From assembly GCF_003669015.1 (NCBI RefSeq), contig NZ_CP033069.1:1553001-1617000 (forward strand): a stretch of DNA of 64,000 nt. The letters are read 5' to 3'. Shown one piece after another: positions 46,870 to 55,503 of this stretch. The DNA comes from Acidovorax sp. 1608163 (lineage in GTDB: Bacteria; Pseudomonadota; Gammaproteobacteria; Burkholderiales; Burkholderiaceae_C). The translations under genes and the position numbers were made by a program. The number at the start of each line of letters is the position of its first letter. Position 1 is the stretch's first letter. The notes below the pieces were generated by a model. It was not told the DNA's origin, made no database searches, and saw nothing but the letters and a program-made list of their open reading frames with translations.

Positions 46870-46953
46870 TATTGATGTTTGCAAACAACAGCTTTACACA
46901 GGTCTTGGAACGGGTTCCTGGGTTCGCCAGGAAGGGGTTTGTGCGCCCCAAAA

Positions 46954-46982
46954 GCAAAAAGCCGGCAAAGCCGGCTTTTTGC
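46954..46982 (-). terminator. Intrinsic terminator after the SWIB gene
   Basis: A 13-bp stem GCAAAAAGCCGGC/GCCGGCTTTTTGC with a three-base loop. On the minus strand it ends the SWIB transcript before the receptor's regulatory region. Confidence 0.8.
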
Positions 46983-47002
46983 ATAACCGATCGGGAGCCC
47001 GA

Positions 47003-47320
47003 TCAGCTGACGTGCTTGCCAATCAGGCCAGCCAGTTCAAACATGGAAACCTGGGGCTTGCCAAACAGTTCCTTGAGCTTGGCATCAGCGTTGATGTTGC
47101 GCTTGTTGGTGGCGTCTTGCAGGTTGTTGGCCTTGATGTAGACCCACAGCTTGCTGATGATCTCCGTGCGTGGCAGCGGTGCGGCACCGACCACCGCAGC
47201 CAGAGCTGGGCTGGGGGTGAGGGCCTTCATGAAGGCCGCGTTAGGGGTGCGCTTTTTTGCCGGTGCTGCAGCCTTGTCGGCGGCGGCTGTCTTTGCCGGG
47301 GCTTTTTTTGCAGTTGCCAT
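47003..47320 (-). CDS. SWIB/MDM2-domain protein
   Basis: A 105-residue protein: a Lys/Ala-rich N-terminal tail (MATAKKAPAKTAAADKAAAP) and a SWIB domain (PLPRTEIISKLWVYIKANNL, then NINADAKLKELFGKPQVSMF). SWIB domains are known from eukaryotic chromatin remodelers and from chlamydial and some proteobacterial small proteins; the basic tail looks histone-like. Probably a DNA- or chromatin-associated protein; function in bacteria is poorly known. Confidence 0.88.
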   Translation of the reverse strand: MATAKKAPAKTAAADKAAAPAKKRTPNAAFMKALTPSPALAAVVGAAPLPRTEIISKLWVYIKANNLQDATNKRNINADAKLKELFGKPQVSMFELAGLIGKHVS

Positions 47321-47542
47321 GTTGGGTTTTTCCTTTTTGGACATCAATCTTCACCAGAGAAAAGCTGCGTTCCCACTGGCCGCCCGATGCTACTTTGAAA
47401 AAAACGGGTTTCCAAGGGAGAAAAGGCTTTTTTTGCCTCGATTTGTAGCAAGGGCTACCCGGTGTCACCGATGGGGGTGCCTGTGCTTGACAAATTTTTG
47501 ACAAAGCGCTGTTTTTGAGCGACTGCGCCAGCTGTCAGGGTG

Positions 47543-48502
47543 TCATTGCGGCCCACGTCCCACCCGGGCTGCTGCGCGCGATGGAACAGTGGCCAGCAGC
47601 ACGCTGGCCAGCGCAATACCCAGCGCCAGCATCTGGATGCCCGTCAGTTGTTCGCCCAGCACCAGCACACCTACCAGCGCCGCGCTGACCGGCAGCATGA
47701 CGGTGAAGATGCCGCCTTGCGCTGCAGGCACCGATTTGAGCCCGGTCATCCAAAGCCACACCGTCCACATGCTGGCGGCCAGCGCATAAAACACCAGCAG
47801 CACCCAGTTGCCCGTGCTGACTTGTGCAAAATTGAAGCTCCAGGCGGTGTACAGGCCCAGCGGAGTGGCCAGCACAAAGCCCCACAGGTTGATGAGGGAG
47901 GTGATGCGCTTGGGCCCCAGGCTGCCGGTGAGTTTTTTGCCAATGACCGAGTAAGCCGCCTCGCACAGCACTGCTCCAATCAGCAGCAACTGGCCCAGCC
48001 AGACCAGGTCGGATGAGTTTTCGCCTTCTAGGGCAATGGCAATTTGCGCTGAATGCTCTGTTTTTGATAGCGAAAGCAGGGCGATGCCCAGCACAGCCAG
48101 TGCCACGGCGGCCCAGGTGCGGGGGGCAATGCGTTCGCGCAGAAAGGCCCAGCTCATCACGGCCACTGCTGCAGGAATGGCCGCCATGGTCACCCCAGCG
48201 GAGAGTGCATTCGTCAGGCTGACGCCAAACAGCATGCACAGGGTGAACAGGAAGTTGCCCAGCAATGACTCCAGAAAGAGCAGTCTTTTGGTTTGGGGGC
48301 TCAGCGGGGGCTCTTGCACCGGTTTGCGCAACCAGCTCAGCATGGCCAGCCCGCCGATGCCAAAGCGCAACCAAGCCAGCAAAAACACGGGAATGGCGGC
48401 CGCCAGAGGCTTGGACAGTGCCACGTAGCTGCCCACCAGGGCCATGCTGAGTGCCAGGCAAAAGTAGGAAACGGTGCGGTTGGGGTGGGGCACTAGACTC
48501 AT
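47543..48502 (-). CDS. EamA/DMT-family transporter
   Basis: A 319-residue inner-membrane protein with ten predicted hydrophobic segments in two EamA repeats (FLLAWLRFGIGGLAMLSWLR; MLPVSAALVGVLVLGEQLTG). It would export a small metabolite. Residues about 144-164, in the loop between the halves, coincide with a degenerate palindromic repeat (48013-48072). It is divergent from the GGCT-like gene across 28 bases. Confidence 0.85.
   Translation of the reverse strand: MSLVPHPNRTVSYFCLALSMALVGSYVALSKPLAAAIPVFLLAWLRFGIGGLAMLSWLRKPVQEPPLSPQTKRLLFLESLLGNFLFTLCMLFGVSLTNALSAGVTMAAIPAAVAVMSWAFLRERIAPRTWAAVALAVLGIALLSLSKTEHSAQIAIALEGENSSDLVWLGQLLLIGAVLCEAAYSVIGKKLTGSLGPKRITSLINLWGFVLATPLGLYTAWSFNFAQVSTGNWVLLVFYALAASMWTVWLWMTGLKSVPAAQGGIFTVMLPVSAALVGVLVLGEQLTGIQMLALGIALASVLLATVPSRAAARVGRGPQ
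48013..48072 (-). repeat. Possible degenerate palindromic repeat in the EamA gene, copy J
   Basis: On the minus strand: CGCTATCAAAAACAGAGCA, then AGCGCAAATTG and CCCTAGAAGGC, resembling flank, first arm and second arm of the family in decayed form. Lies in the interdomain loop of the transporter. Confidence 0.35.
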
Positions 48503-48530
48503 CGGTTCACCAAATCAAGGAGCCCGCATC

Positions 48531-48938
48531 ATGCCCGATGAGCCATTGCCGCCACGGCAGGCGCGCTGTGTTTTTGTCTATGGCACTTTGCGCGCGGGTG
48601 GGGCCAATGACATCCGGCGGCTGCACCCTGCACCGCAATGGGTGGGCGCAGCCCATGTGTCTGGCGACCTGTACCACCTTGGTGCCTACCCGGGGCTGCT
48701 GCTGCGCGCGGGCGGCCCGCCCGTGGTGGGCGAGGTGTATCAGATGGATCCGGCACTGGAGCCCGTGCTGGATGCGATCGAAGGCTTGTTGGGACCGTGC
48801 GCGACAGATGAATATGTGAAGCGCGAGGTAGCCGTGCCCTGCAATGGGGCGGTGGTGCGCTGTCTTGTGTATGAAATCAACCCTCGCTATGTTGCCAATG
48901 CGGCATGCATCGTGCATGGGGATTGGATGAAGGCCTGA
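48531..48938 (+). CDS. Gamma-glutamylcyclotransferase-like (AIG2 family) protein
   Basis: A 135-residue GGCT-fold protein with the nucleotide-like loop FVYGTLRAGG near residue 17, AYPGLLL, and VVGEVYQMD with the conserved Glu. Family members release pyroglutamate from gamma-glutamyl peptides or amines; the substrate is unknown. AAGGAG precedes the ATG. Confidence 0.82.
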   Translation: MPDEPLPPRQARCVFVYGTLRAGGANDIRRLHPAPQWVGAAHVSGDLYHLGAYPGLLLRAGGPPVVGEVYQMDPALEPVLDAIEGLLGPCATDEYVKREVAVPCNGAVVRCLVYEINPRYVANAACIVHGDWMKA

Positions 48939-49019
48939 CTCTTGTGGGTGGTCGATATTTTGTATTGCGGAAATGTGTTTTTGCAATGCGAAATAAAGAG
49001 TTTGGTGCGACGCCGCAAA

Positions 49020-49038
49020 TTTTCTCAATATGAGAAAA
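49020..49038. promoter_or_regulatory. Palindrome upstream of aceA
   Basis: TTTTCTCA-ATA-TGAGAAAA, an 8-bp perfect inverted repeat about 170 bases before aceA in an AT-rich stretch. A candidate operator. Confidence 0.4.
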
Positions 49039-49098
49039 CAACTCTCGCATTGAGATATTTGTACTCTAAGTAATTGTTTTAAAACAAGAAAATTTATA

Positions 49099-49140
49099 TC
49101 TTCTATAAGACATAAGAGCTTGCTCAACTCTTATAGAAGA
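49099..49140. promoter_or_regulatory. Long-spaced inverted repeat upstream of aceA
   Basis: TCTTCTATAAGA and its exact complement TCTTATAGAAGA (12 bp, 18-base spacer), 70-110 bases before the start. Each arm is itself a partial palindrome, as expected for two dimer sites of a regulator. Confidence 0.5.
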
Positions 49141-49208
49141 CTTAGAGTTATCTCCATGGGCAGCAGCGAAGCCGCCCGGTGTTTTCAACCAACCTCAGGA
49201 GTGTCCAC

Positions 49209-50540
49209 ATGCCTCAATCCCTCAACGAACAACTGAGCCGCGAACAGCAAATTGCCGCCCTGGAAAAAGACTGGGCCCAGAACCCCCGCTGGAAGGGTGT
49301 GAAGCGCGGCTACTCCGCAGCCGACGTGGTGCGTCTGCGCGGCTCGCTGCCCATCGAGCACACCCTGGCCAAGCGTGGTGCTGAAAAACTGTGGGACAAG
49401 ATCAACGGCGGCGCCAAGAAGGGCTATGTGAACGCGTTCGGCGCCATCTCCGCCGGCCAGGCCATGCAGCAAGCCAAGGCAGGCCTTGAAGCCGTGTACC
49501 TGTCGGGCTGGCAAGTGGCCGCTGACGGCAACACGTCTGAGACCATGTACCCCGACCAGTCGCTGTACGCCTACGACTCGGTGCCCACCATGGTTCGCCG
49601 CATCAACAACACCTTCAAGCGCGCTGATGAAATCCAGTGGGGCCGTGGCATCAACCCCGGCGACAAGGAATTCATCGACTACTTCCTGCCCATCGTGGCG
49701 GACGCTGAAGCCGGTTTCGGCGGTGTTCTGAACGCATTCGAGTTGATGAAGAACATGATCCAGTCGGGCGCTGCTGGCGTGCACTTTGAAGACCAACTGG
49801 CTGCGGTGAAGAAGTGTGGCCACATGGGCGGCAAGGTGCTGGTGCCCACCCAAGAAGCCTGCGAGAAGCTGATTGCAGCACGTTTTGCCGCTGATGTGAT
49901 GGGCGTGTCCACCATCGTGCTGGCCCGCACCGATGCCGAAGCCGCCAACCTGATTACGTCCGACCACGACGCCAACGACAAGCCCTTCCTGACCGGCGAG
50001 CGCACGCAAGAAGGCTTCTACCGCGTCAAGAACGGCCTGGAACAAGCCATCAGCCGTGGCGTCGCCTACGCCCCCTACGCCGACCTGGTGTGGTGCGAAA
50101 CCGGCGTGCCAGACATCGGCTTCGCCCGCGAATTTGCGCAAGCTGTGCACGCTGCCTGCCCCGGCAAGCTGCTGTCGTACAACTGCTCGCCTTCGTTCAA
50201 CTGGAAGAAGAACCTCAACGACAAGCAGATCGCTTCCTTCCAGGAAGACCTGTCGGCTCTGGGTTACAAGTACCAGTTCATCACGTTGGCTGGCATCCAC
50301 ATCAACTGGTACAACACTTTCCAGTTCGCCCATGCATACGCCAACGGCGAAGGTATGAAGCACTACACGGAAATGGTGCAAGAGCCTGAATTTGCCGCGC
50401 GCGAAAAGGGCTACACCTTCGTTTCGCACCAGCAAGAAGTGGGCGCAGGCTACTTCGACGACGTGACCACGGTGATCCAGGGCGGCTCGTCCTCCGTGAA
50501 GGCCCTGTCGGGTTCGACCGAAGAAGAGCAGTTCCACTGA
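49209..50540 (+). CDS. aceA: Isocitrate lyase
   Basis: Glyoxylate-cycle enzyme that splits isocitrate into glyoxylate and succinate. The catalytic signature [10 protein letters not shown] is near residue 200, with the conserved regions WQVAADGN and SPSFNWKKN. The 443-residue length suits the bacterial type. ATG chosen at [10 protein letters not shown] with AGGAG upstream. The upstream AT-rich region carries two inverted repeats; a terminator follows. Confidence 0.96.
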   Translation: MPQSLNEQLSREQQIAALEKDWAQNPRWKGVKRGYSAADVVRLRGSLPIEHTLAKRGAEKLWDKINGGAKKGYVNAFGAISAGQAMQQAKAGLEAVYLSGWQVAADGNTSETMYPDQSLYAYDSVPTMVRRINNTFKRADEIQWGRGINPGDKEFIDYFLPIVADAEAGFGGVLNAFELMKNMIQSGAAGVHFEDQLAAVKKCGHMGGKVLVPTQEACEKLIAARFAADVMGVSTIVLARTDAEAANLITSDHDANDKPFLTGERTQEGFYRVKNGLEQAISRGVAYAPYADLVWCETGVPDIGFAREFAQAVHAACPGKLLSYNCSPSFNWKKNLNDKQIASFQEDLSALGYKYQFITLAGIHINWYNTFQFAHAYANGEGMKHYTEMVQEPEFAAREKGYTFVSHQQEVGAGYFDDVTTVIQGGSSSVKALSGSTEEEQFH

Positions 50541-50566
50541 TCTGCGCGGCTGCTCGCGCTATCTGA

Positions 50567-50592
50567 GCCCGGGCATGCCCGGGCTTTTTTCT
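50567..50592 (+). terminator. Intrinsic terminator after aceA
   Basis: A palindromic stem built on AGCCCGGGCA/TGCCCGGGCT followed by a T-run. Confidence 0.75.
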
Positions 50593-50613
50593 GGCTGCTG
50601 GCAAGGGATGGTT

Positions 50614-50619
50614 AAAATA
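50614..50619 (+). promoter_or_regulatory. Possible -10 box of thrS
   Basis: TAAAAT, with a poor -35 (TCTGGC) 17 bases upstream. It would start transcription near 50626, giving a leader of about 200 bases before thrS. Confidence 0.35.
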
Positions 50620-50661
50620 TCAGCAAGATTGATTCACAAGAGCGAGAAAGGCATCCTGGTT

Positions 50662-50703
50662 ATGACACCGCGAACTACGACGGAGATCCTTACCGGCCAC
50701 TAG
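50662..50703 (+). CDS. Threonine-rich leader peptide of thrS
   Basis: A 13-codon frame, [13 protein letters not shown], with five Thr codons (ACA, ACT, ACG, ACG, ACC), covering all four Thr synonyms. AAAGG precedes it. It ends about 40 bases before a strong terminator that lies ahead of thrS, and the hairpin GCCAC/GTGGC overlaps its last codons. This is the layout of a ribosome-mediated attenuator, in which low charged tRNA-Thr stalls the ribosome and changes the downstream fold. Confidence 0.65.
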   Translation: MTPRTTTEILTGH

Positions 50704-50745
50704 TGGCTGGCCGTTCGCGCCTGTACGAGATGCACTCTCCCTTCC

Positions 50746-50774
50746 AAAAAGCGCGGCCGGTTCCGCGCTTTTTT
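50746..50774 (+). terminator. Attenuator terminator upstream of thrS
   Basis: AAAAAGCGCGG paired with CCGCGCTTTTT and a T-run. The 5' arm GCGCG (50751-50755) can alternatively pair with CGCGC at 50716-50720, just after the leader peptide, which would prevent the terminator. Confidence 0.7.
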
Positions 50775-50833
50775 GTTTTGAATTTTTCGTGGGCCTTTGC
50801 TGCCCGCTGCCTCTTATCTTTACGGACATCCCC

Positions 50834-52753
50834 ATGATTCACATTACGCTCCCTGATGGCTCGCAGCGCGAATTTCCTGGCCCGGTCACGGTGGCTGAAG
50901 TCGCTGCATCGATCGGCACTGGCTTGGCCAAAGCGGCACTGGCGGGCAAGATTGGCGAGAAGGTAGTGGACACCAGCTACCAGATCACGGCAGACAGCCC
51001 CTTGTCCATCGTGACCGCCAAGGATGCCGATGGCCTGGAGGTCATTCGCCACTCGACCGCTCACTTGCTGGCTTATGCGGTCAAGCAGTTGTTTCCTGAT
51101 GCGCAGGTGACCATTGGTCCGGTGATCGAAAACGGCTTTTATTACGACTTTGCTTACAAGCGCCCCTTCACGCCTGAGGACTTGGTGGCGATCGAAAAAC
51201 GCATGGCCGAATTGGTCGCCAAAGACGAGCCGGTGGTGCGTCGGGTGCTGCCGCGCGACGAGGCTGTGGCTTATTTCAAGGGCCTGGGCGAGCACTACAA
51301 GGCAGAGATCATTGCCAGCATCCCTAGCAATGAAGATGTGAGCCTGTACCGCGAAGGTGACTTTGAAGACCTGTGCCGTGGCCCTCACGTGCCCAGCACC
51401 GGCAAACTGAAGTTCTTCAAGCTCATGAAGGTGGCGGGCGCCTATTGGCGCGGCGATCATCGCAACGAGATGCTGCAGCGCGTGTATGGCACCGCCTGGG
51501 CGTCCAAGGACGATTTGCAGCAGTACCTCACGATGCTGGAAGAGGCTGAAAAGCGCGATCACCGCAAACTGGGGCGTGAGCTGGATCTGTTCCACATCGA
51601 CGAGCACTCGCCCGGTACGGTGTTTTGGCACCCCAAGGGCTGGACGGTGTGGCAAGAAGTGGAGCAGTACATGCGCCGCGTGTACCGTGACAACGGCTAC
51701 CAAGAAGTCAAGGCGCCTCAGATCCTGGACCAGAGCCTGTGGGAGAAAACAGGGCACTGGGACAAGTACCGCGAAAACATGTTCGTGACCGAGTCGGAAA
51801 AGCGCGATTACGCGCTCAAGCCGATGAACTGCCCTGGACACATCATCATTTTCAAGCAGGGCATCAAGAGCTACCGCGACTTGCCGCTGCGGTTTGGTGA
51901 GTTTGGCCAATGCCACCGCAACGAACCCACGGGTGGGTTGCACGGCATCATGCGCGTGCGCGCTTTCACGCAAGACGATGGCCACATTTTCTGTGCCGAG
52001 GACCAAATCCAGTCTGAAGTGGTGGCGTTCACTCGGTTGCTGCAAAAGGTCTACAAGGACTTTGGCTTTTCGGACATCATTTACAAGCTGTCTACCCGCC
52101 CAGAAAAGCGCATTGGCTCCGAAGAAAGCTGGGATCGTGCCGAGCAGGCGCTGGCCGATGGCTTGCGCGCGTCAGGTTGCGATTTTGAATACCTGCCGGG
52201 CGAAGGCGCGTTCTACGGTCCCAAAATCGAATACACGCTGAAAGATGCGTTGGGTCGCCCGTGGCAATGCGGCACGATCCAGGTGGACCCCAACCTGCCA
52301 GAGCGCCTGGATGCGGAGTTTGTAGGTGAGGACGGCGCACGCCACCGGCCCATCATGCTGCACCGCGCCATCGTGGGCAGTCTGGAGCGCTTTATTGGTA
52401 TCTTGATCGAGCAGCACTCTGGTGCGCTGCCCACTTGGCTCGCGCCAGTGCAGGTTTCGGTGCTCAATATCACCGACTCGCAAGCCGATTACTGTCGTGA
52501 AATTGCAGCAAAACTGCAAAAAGCGCTGCCCAATCAAGGCCTTAGGGTGGCCGTGGACCTGCGCAACGAGAAGATTACGTATAAAATACGTGAGCATTCG
52601 TTGCAGAAGCTGCCATACATCCTCGTCGCGGGTGACAAGGAAAAGGCGGCAGGAGCCGTCGCAGTGCGCGCCCGAGGCAATCGTGACCTCGGTGTAATGT
52701 CTGTGGATGCGTTCATCGAACTCATCGCCAAAGACATTGCTGACAAAGCCTGA
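50834..52753 (+). CDS. thrS: Threonyl-tRNA synthetase
   Basis: Class II aminoacyl-tRNA synthetase, 639 residues. Domains: TGS (1-62), the second additional domain with HSTAHLLA for editing (about 75-225), the catalytic core with motif 2 ([13 protein letters not shown]) and the zinc ligands, and an anticodon-binding domain (about 540-639). ATG at [11 protein letters not shown]. The leader carries a threonine-codon peptide and terminator. It heads the conserved thrS-infC-rpmI-rplT cluster. Confidence 0.97.
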   Translation: MIHITLPDGSQREFPGPVTVAEVAASIGTGLAKAALAGKIGEKVVDTSYQITADSPLSIVTAKDADGLEVIRHSTAHLLAYAVKQLFPDAQVTIGPVIENGFYYDFAYKRPFTPEDLVAIEKRMAELVAKDEPVVRRVLPRDEAVAYFKGLGEHYKAEIIASIPSNEDVSLYREGDFEDLCRGPHVPSTGKLKFFKLMKVAGAYWRGDHRNEMLQRVYGTAWASKDDLQQYLTMLEEAEKRDHRKLGRELDLFHIDEHSPGTVFWHPKGWTVWQEVEQYMRRVYRDNGYQEVKAPQILDQSLWEKTGHWDKYRENMFVTESEKRDYALKPMNCPGHIIIFKQGIKSYRDLPLRFGEFGQCHRNEPTGGLHGIMRVRAFTQDDGHIFCAEDQIQSEVVAFTRLLQKVYKDFGFSDIIYKLSTRPEKRIGSEESWDRAEQALADGLRASGCDFEYLPGEGAFYGPKIEYTLKDALGRPWQCGTIQVDPNLPERLDAEFVGEDGARHRPIMLHRAIVGSLERFIGILIEQHSGALPTWLAPVQVSVLNITDSQADYCREIAAKLQKALPNQGLRVAVDLRNEKITYKIREHSLQKLPYILVAGDKEKAAGAVAVRARGNRDLGVMSVDAFIELIAKDIADKA

Positions 52754-52838
52754 TTTTGAATGAATCTAGCTCTGGGGCACGCCAGTTGCGCGGGTGTAGC
52801 TACAATTTTCGTAGCATTTTGATTCAAGGAAGATAGCC

Positions 52839-53438
52839 ATCGCTACTGAATTTCGTGATCGTCGCCACCGTGAAGAGCGCAAACACCGCCTGAACCGTGA
52901 AATCATGGCCCCAGAAGTTCGTCTCTCTGGGCCTGAGAACGAGCCTTTGGGCGTGGTGAGTTTGATGGAAGCCTTGCGCATGGCGGGCGAGCTGGATGTG
53001 GATCTGGTGGAGATTGCTGCTACAGCCAATCCCCCAGTGTGCCGCCTGATGGACTACGGTAAGTTCAAGTACCAGGAACAAAAACGCGCTGCCGAAGCCA
53101 AGGCCAAGCAGACGGTCATCGAGATCAAGGAAGTCAAGTTCCGTCCTGGTACGGATGATGGCGACTACAACATCAAGATGCGCAACATTCGCCGCTTTTT
53201 GGCGGATGGTGACAAGTGCAAGATCACCTTGCGTTTTCGCGGACGCGAAATCACCCACCAGGAACTCGGTTTGGCTCTGCTCAACCGTATCCGTGATGAG
53301 TTGGCAGACTCCATCCTCGTCGAGCAGTTTCCCAAGCTGGAAGGCCGCCAGATGATCATGATGATTGCCCCTGGTAAGAAAAAGCCTGCTGCAGCAAAGC
53401 CTGCGGCGGAGAATGCCGCTGGCGGTACTCCTGCTTGA
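52839..53438 (+). CDS. infC: Translation initiation factor IF-3 (ATC start)
   Basis: IF-3 keeps subunits apart and checks the start codon. I place the start at ATC: AAGGA lies eight bases upstream and the frame reads [20 protein letters not shown] before the first ATG at 52905, which would delete the conserved N-terminus. Non-AUG starts (AUU/AUC/AUA) are the rule in infC because IF-3 represses its own mRNA by discriminating against them. The rest is the two-domain IF-3 with the linker [14 protein letters not shown]. Confidence 0.9.
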   Translation: MATEFRDRRHREERKHRLNREIMAPEVRLSGPENEPLGVVSLMEALRMAGELDVDLVEIAATANPPVCRLMDYGKFKYQEQKRAAEAKAKQTVIEIKEVKFRPGTDDGDYNIKMRNIRRFLADGDKCKITLRFRGREITHQELGLALLNRIRDELADSILVEQFPKLEGRQMIMMIAPGKKKPAAAKPAAENAAGGTPA

Positions 53439-53517
53439 GCAGGGACCGTCCTGGTGTGATTCGGATTCGATAGGTTTGTGGGTGTGCCATCTGTCAAAGG
53501 ATGGGGCGCCTGGCAAA

Positions 53518-53560
53518 GGCGGTGCTTGCACCGCCAAACCCTGAGGGGTGACCTTCAGGG
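53518..53560 (+). promoter_or_regulatory. Two hairpins in the rpmI leader
   Basis: GGCGGTGC/GCACCGCC (53518-53535) and CCCTGAGG/CCTTCAGGG (53539-53560), followed by about 80 bases to rpmI. In E. coli and Bacillus the L20 protein represses its operon through a structured leader; these hairpins might serve that role here. No T-run follows, so they are not simple terminators. Confidence 0.4.
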
Positions 53561-53637
53561 TAGAAGTGGCTCGGGGCCAACAAGTTTGCAGATCGGTTTG
53601 CAAACGCCTCACGAGCACAACTAAAAGGAGCATTCAA

Positions 53638-53841
53638 ATGCCCAAAATGAAAACCAAGAGCAGCGCGAAAAAACGTTTCCGCGTTCGTCCAGGTGGCACC
53701 GTCAAGCGCGGTCAAGCCTTCAAGCGTCACATCTTGACCAAGAAGACCACCAAGAACAAGCGCCATCTGCGTGGTGCGGTTGCTGTGCACGAGACCAATA
53801 TGGGCTCGATTTCACAGATGCTGCCCGGCATGGGCGTTTAA
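53638..53841 (+). CDS. rpmI: 50S ribosomal protein L35
   Basis: A 67-residue basic protein with the L35 opening [16 protein letters not shown] and the [17 protein letters not shown] segment. AAGGAG is present upstream. It is followed by rplT. Confidence 0.97.
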   Translation: MPKMKTKSSAKKRFRVRPGGTVKRGQAFKRHILTKKTTKNKRHLRGAVAVHETNMGSISQMLPGMGV

Positions 53842-53867
53842 TTTACTGACGAACAAGGAGTACATAC

Positions 53868-54227
53868 ATGCCTCGCGTCAAACGTGGTGTAACGGCCCGT
53901 GCCCGTCACAAGAAAGTTCTCGCCCTTGCTAAGGGTTTCCGTGGTCGCCGCGGTAACGTCTTCCGTATCGCCAAACAGGCGGTAATGAAGGCTGGGCAAT
54001 ATGCCTACCGTGACCGCCGCACCAAGAAGCGCGTGTTCCGCCAGTTGTGGATCGCCCGTATCAACGCCGCTGCCCGTGAACTGGGCCTGACTTACAGCCA
54101 GTTCGCCAACGGCCTGAAGAAGGCATCCATCGAGATCGACCGCAAGATGCTGGCCGACCTCGCCGTGCACGACAAGGCTGCTTTCGGCAGCATCGTGAAC
54201 CAAGTCAAGGCCAAGCTGGCTGCTTGA
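53868..54227 (+). CDS. rplT: 50S ribosomal protein L20
   Basis: A 119-residue rRNA-binding assembly protein: [20 protein letters not shown] at the start, then [20 protein letters not shown], and the helical C-terminal domain. In other bacteria L20 also represses rpmI-rplT translation. AAGGAG precedes the ATG. Between rplT and pheS lies a palindromic repeat that can end transcription. Confidence 0.97.
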   Translation: MPRVKRGVTARARHKKVLALAKGFRGRRGNVFRIAKQAVMKAGQYAYRDRRTKKRVFRQLWIARINAAARELGLTYSQFANGLKKASIEIDRKMLADLAVHDKAAFGSIVNQVKAKLAA

Positions 54228-54239
54228 GATCACGATAAG

Positions 54240-54317
54240 GGGCTATCATTTTGATAGCTTCTTGCGCAATAACAGCAAGGGCTAGAGCTTGAAAAGGCAC
54301 TAGCCCTTGTTTATTTT
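54240..54317 (+). repeat. Palindromic repeat with terminator-like hairpin before pheS, copy F
   Basis: GCTATCATTTTGATAGC flank (54242-54258), then a 13-bp stem CAAGGGCTAGAGC/GCACTAGCCCTTG and a T-rich tail TTTATTTT. The stem and T-tail could partially terminate rplT transcripts ahead of pheS. Confidence 0.65.
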
Positions 54318-54328
54318 CAAGAGTCGAT

Positions 54329-55381
54329 ATGAACGAGTTGGATTCTCTGGTCGAAAGCGCAACGCAGCTGTTTGCGCAGAGCGCTACCCCTGCCGAACTG
54401 GAAAACGCCAAGGCGCAGTTTCTGGGCAAATCAGGCCGTGTGACGGAGCTCATGAAGGGGATGGCGCAGCTGTCCGTCGAAGAGAAGAAGTCCCGTGGCG
54501 CCGCCATCAACCTGACCAAGCAAGCGATTGAGGCTGCGCTGACTGCGCGCCGGCAGGCTCTGGCGGATGCGGAACTGCAAGCCCAACTCAAGGCTGAGGC
54601 CTTGGATGTGAGTCTGCCAGGGCGTCAGCGCGGCCAAGGCGGCCTGCACCCTGTGTCGCTCACGCTGGAGCGCATTGAGGGCATTTTTGGCTCCATGGGT
54701 TTTGATGTGGCCGAAGGCCCCGAGATCGAGACCGACTGGTTCAATTTCACCGCACTGAACACGCCGGAAGACCATCCCGCGCGTTCCATGCACGACACCT
54801 TCTACGTGGAGGGCGGCACTGCCACCGCCCCCAACCTGCTGCGCACGCACACCAGCCCGATGCAGATTCGCCATGCCGTGCAGCATGTGAAAAAGCACCG
54901 CGCTGCACTGGATGCAGGCCAGTCCATGCCTGAAATCCGTGTCATCGCCCCCGGCCGCACCTACCGTGTGGACAGCGATGCCACGCACTCGCCCATGTTC
55001 CACCAGTGCGAAGGCCTGTGGATTGGCGAGAACGTGAGCTTCAAGGATTTGAAGGTCATCTTCACGGACTTTTGCCGCACCTTCTTCGAAAGCGATGACT
55101 TGGTGCTGCGCTTTCGCCCCAGCTTTTTCCCCTTCACCGAGCCGAGCGCCGAGATCGATATCCAGTTCCAGACGGGCCCCTTGGCCGGCCGTTGGCTGGA
55201 AGTGGCGGGTTCGGGCCAGGTGCACCCCAACGTGGTGCGCAACATGGGGCTCGATCCTGAGAAGTACATCGGCTTCGCCTTCGGCATGGGGCCTGACCGC
55301 CTGACCATGCTGCGCTATGGCGTCAACGACCTGCGCCTGTTCTTCGACGGTGACATCCGTTTCCTGTCGCAGTTCCAATAA
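54329..55381 (+). CDS. pheS: Phenylalanyl-tRNA synthetase alpha subunit
   Basis: The catalytic subunit of the alpha2-beta2 class II enzyme. The N-terminal coiled coil (about 1-90) is followed by the core: [20 protein letters not shown] near 125, [12 protein letters not shown], and motif 3 [17 protein letters not shown] near residue 315. Length 350. It is followed by pheT, after a gap with a large hairpin. Confidence 0.97.
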   Translation: MNELDSLVESATQLFAQSATPAELENAKAQFLGKSGRVTELMKGMAQLSVEEKKSRGAAINLTKQAIEAALTARRQALADAELQAQLKAEALDVSLPGRQRGQGGLHPVSLTLERIEGIFGSMGFDVAEGPEIETDWFNFTALNTPEDHPARSMHDTFYVEGGTATAPNLLRTHTSPMQIRHAVQHVKKHRAALDAGQSMPEIRVIAPGRTYRVDSDATHSPMFHQCEGLWIGENVSFKDLKVIFTDFCRTFFESDDLVLRFRPSFFPFTEPSAEIDIQFQTGPLAGRWLEVAGSGQVHPNVVRNMGLDPEKYIGFAFGMGPDRLTMLRYGVNDLRLFFDGDIRFLSQFQ

Positions 55382-55503
55382 CGCAAAAAAGTGAGCTGGC
55401 TGCGTACGTATTTATTGGGTTTCAACGTCATTTCGTTCTGAAGCCCTTGATTGAAAAGCGCCAGCAGCTCCTTTTTTAAGAGCAAACGCCAAAGAATCTC
55501 ACT
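55382..55503 (+). other. pheS-pheT spacer with a long-range hairpin
   Basis: AAAAAAGTGAGCTG at the left can pair with CAGCTCCTTTTTT at the right across about 60 bases, ending in a T-run. It could act as an attenuator between the two subunit genes, or as nothing more than chance pairing. Confidence 0.3.

Noticed and set aside
44191..46875. Plus-strand frame of 894 codons opposite the siderophore receptor and piuC
   Set aside because: Spans two genes and their gap, Val/Gly/Ala/His-rich without motif; the minus strand encodes recognisable proteins.
50620..50833. T-box riboswitch for thrS
   Set aside because: No T-box sequence or specifier loop is seen; T-boxes are rare outside Gram-positives, and the peptide attenuator explains the leader better.
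55391..55441. Possible leader peptide between pheS and pheT with two Phe codons
   Set aside because: No Shine-Dalgarno, GTG start, only two Phe of 16; not convincing compared with the thrS leader.
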